Of a stretch of 5,422 nt of DNA, positions 4,711-5,422 are shown piece by piece. The position numbers were made by a program, and so were the translations under genes. The DNA comes from Gammaproteobacteria bacterium (lineage in GTDB: Bacteria; Pseudomonadota; Gammaproteobacteria; Eutrophobiales; Eutrophobiaceae). The notes beneath the pieces were generated by a model. That model worked only from the letters and a program-made list of their open reading frames with translations. It ran no database searches and had not been told where the DNA came from. The first letter of the stretch is position 1, and each line of letters begins with the position of its first letter. The stretch spans positions 1-5,422 of the forward strand of contig QNEM01000147.1 in NCBI GenBank assembly GCA_003645215.1, written 5' to 3'.

Positions 4711-4971
4711 ATGAATATAGGACAAATAAGATCTAAAATGTTCATGATACAGCTGGTGGACTGGTCATTGTATATTGCCGTAGTATCCGTTGGAGCATAT
4801 ACCATTCTATTTTCCGAACATAAGGAGCTAATGGCAATTGCCTCCCTTACAGGATTATTTCTAGTACACGCGTTTGGCCAAATTAGCCTTAACAAAATTG
4901 CCGCATTGCGCCTTGATCTGGAAAAACTACAAAAGAAACAAGACAAATCTATCACGAATATATTGAGATAA
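4711..4971 (+). CDS. Small two-helix membrane protein, 86 aa
   Basis: Two hydrophobic segments at about 16-34 (WSLYIAVVSVGAYTILF) and 41-57 (MAIASLTGLFLVHAFG), followed by a charged, coiled-coil-like tail (ALRLDLEKLQKKQDKS, about 65-80). No family is recognised. No ribosome site is seen before ATG 4711; ATGs at 4738 and 4744 are alternatives that keep both helices. The reading frame is open over its full length with a sensible hydrophobic pattern. The antisense frame overlapping it is cysteine- and arginine-rich and looks like a shadow. It converges on the zinc-ribbon gene. The gene contains one copy of a 24-bp repeat whose second copy overlaps its stop codon. Confidence 0.6.
   Translation: MNIGQIRSKMFMIQLVDWSLYIAVVSVGAYTILFSEHKELMAIASLTGLFLVHAFGQISLNKIAALRLDLEKLQKKQDKSITNILR
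4825..4848 (+). repeat. 24-bp repeat with a GGCAATTGCC palindrome, copy 1
   Basis: GAGCTAATGGCAATTGCCTC and the following CCTT recur at 4965-4988 with one change (C to A at the fourth base). The ten-base perfect palindrome is at 4833-4842. This copy is inside the 86-aa gene and encodes the MAIASL segment. Confidence 0.85.
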
Positions 4972-4988
4972 TGGCAATTGCCTCCCTT
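4965..4988 (+). repeat. 24-bp repeat with a GGCAATTGCC palindrome, copy 2
   Basis: The second copy lies exactly 140 bases after the first and covers the last codon and stop (4969-4971) of the 86-aa gene. The palindrome is at 4973-4982. The spacing is not a multiple of three, so the copy is out of frame. After the repeat, both sites continue with similar bases (ACAGG / TACCAGG). Confidence 0.85.
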
Positions 4989-4997
4989 TACCAGGGA
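4983..4997. terminator. Small hairpin between convergent genes
   Basis: TCCCT (4983-4987), loop TTACC, AGGGA (4993-4997), followed by AATTTAGTT on the + strand. It sits in the 32-base gap between the stops of the 86-aa gene and the zinc-ribbon gene and could act weakly in the + direction. With five base pairs and a broken T-tract, it is not convincing. Confidence 0.3.
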
Positions 4998-5003
4998 ATT
5001 TAG

Positions 5004-5318
5004 TTAATACACACCCAGCATCTTTAACTGCTGCATCAAATACAGAATGAGTTCCCTGGTGACAAAGTAAGTCCATATAGTTAAACCGGAAATAATGATC
5101 GTCAGAATGATTTTGGTGTTTCTTTTATAGAGTGGATGGAACCACACCAAAGGCAGGGCAAATGGACCAACAGAAAGAAGACCGATAACAACAGCAGTTG
5201 TTGAAAAATACCACTGTATTTTTTCTGGCTGCGAAGGTCTATCAAGAAACTCATTACAAAAACGGCACTTAATAGCTATATCTTGAATCTCTTCTGCACA
5301 GTAAGGACATTTCTTCAT
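5004..5318 (-). CDS. Zinc-ribbon domain membrane protein, 104 aa
   Basis: The N-terminus MKKCPYCAEEIQDIAIKCRFC is the classic short zinc ribbon, with C4, C7, C18 and C21 as the four zinc ligands, followed by NEFLD. After a linker come two predicted membrane helices at about 37-60 (rich in V, L, G and P) and 69-92 (IILTIIISGLTIWTYFVTRELI). This ribbon-plus-helices layout is common in bacterial proteins of unknown function and is usually thought to place the ribbon in the cytoplasm at the membrane. The ATG at 5318 is the natural start because the ribbon begins there; only a weak AAAGAA precedes it. It is convergent with the 86-aa gene. The 104 bases upstream to the window end show no clear promoter or gene. 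Confidence 0.85.
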   Translation of the reverse strand: MKKCPYCAEEIQDIAIKCRFCNEFLDRPSQPEKIQWYFSTTAVVIGLLSVGPFALPLVWFHPLYKRNTKIILTIIISGLTIWTYFVTRELILYLMQQLKMLGVY

Positions 5319-5422
5319 AATTCTTTAAACAAATTTACTATAGGCGTATGACCGCATATATAGTGAAGTTTCCTCGTATTAATATTGTAAATACAGCAAC
5401 GAACTTTAACACGAAGAATATA

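Noticed and set aside
4692..4955. 87-aa minus-strand frame
   Set aside because: It is antisense to the two-helix membrane protein, with irregular cysteine and arginine content and no recognisable pattern.
5319..5422. Promoter or RNA gene at the window end
   Set aside because: Several TATA-like words occur, but none has a fitting -35, and the only inverted repeat (TATG/CATA) is four bases.

Overview
The window looks like a low-to-moderate GC gammaproteobacterial chromosome. The basis is protein resemblance: an OhrR-type regulator, a periplasmic cytochrome P460, a long MscS-family channel, and a small 'MECDHIKAL' protein of a type I associate with gammaproteobacteria. Genus cannot be read from the sequence. 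There is no rRNA, tRNA, CRISPR array or intact transposase.

Layout. 1-111 is the 3' end of an alpha/beta-hydrolase gene, followed by a hairpin without a T-tract. 195-1214 carries, on the + strand, a PPOX-fold flavin-nucleotide-binding protein, a 36-residue one-helix membrane protein and an unrecognised 88-residue protein. 1215-1323 is a convergent spacer with two copies of a GGTCTG(A)CTCCTTTTG motif. 1324-2869 is the most coherent unit. A secreted c-type cytochrome P460 (- strand) is divergent from a two-cysteine OhrR-like MarR regulator (+ strand), which is followed 18 nt later by a four-helix membrane protein. The two divergent promoters appear to share one palindromic -35 hexamer, TGTACA, each with a 17-bp spacer and a good -10.

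2868-4519 is a rearranged segment. A 110-bp direct repeat (102/110 identical, no gaps) flanks a 441-residue MscS-family channel gene on the - strand. The right copy is the 5' end of an intact 81-codon gene. The left copy is a truncated remnant of the same gene, placed directly after the four-helix membrane protein gene. The last codons and stop of the channel gene lie inside the left repeat. I infer that the channel segment was inserted or recombined into what was once a contiguous regulator / membrane protein / 81-aa gene row.

4711-5318 holds a small two-helix membrane protein and, convergent to it, a zinc-ribbon membrane protein. A 24-bp repeat with a GGCAATTGCC palindrome occurs inside and at the end of the former, 140 bp apart. 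The last 104 bases hold no gene that I can support.

Functionally, the P460/OhrR pair suggests that an oxidant-sensing regulator controls a heme protein acting on small nitrogen compounds, instead of the usual Ohr peroxidase. That is an inference from gene order and from the conserved cysteine and tyrosine positions.
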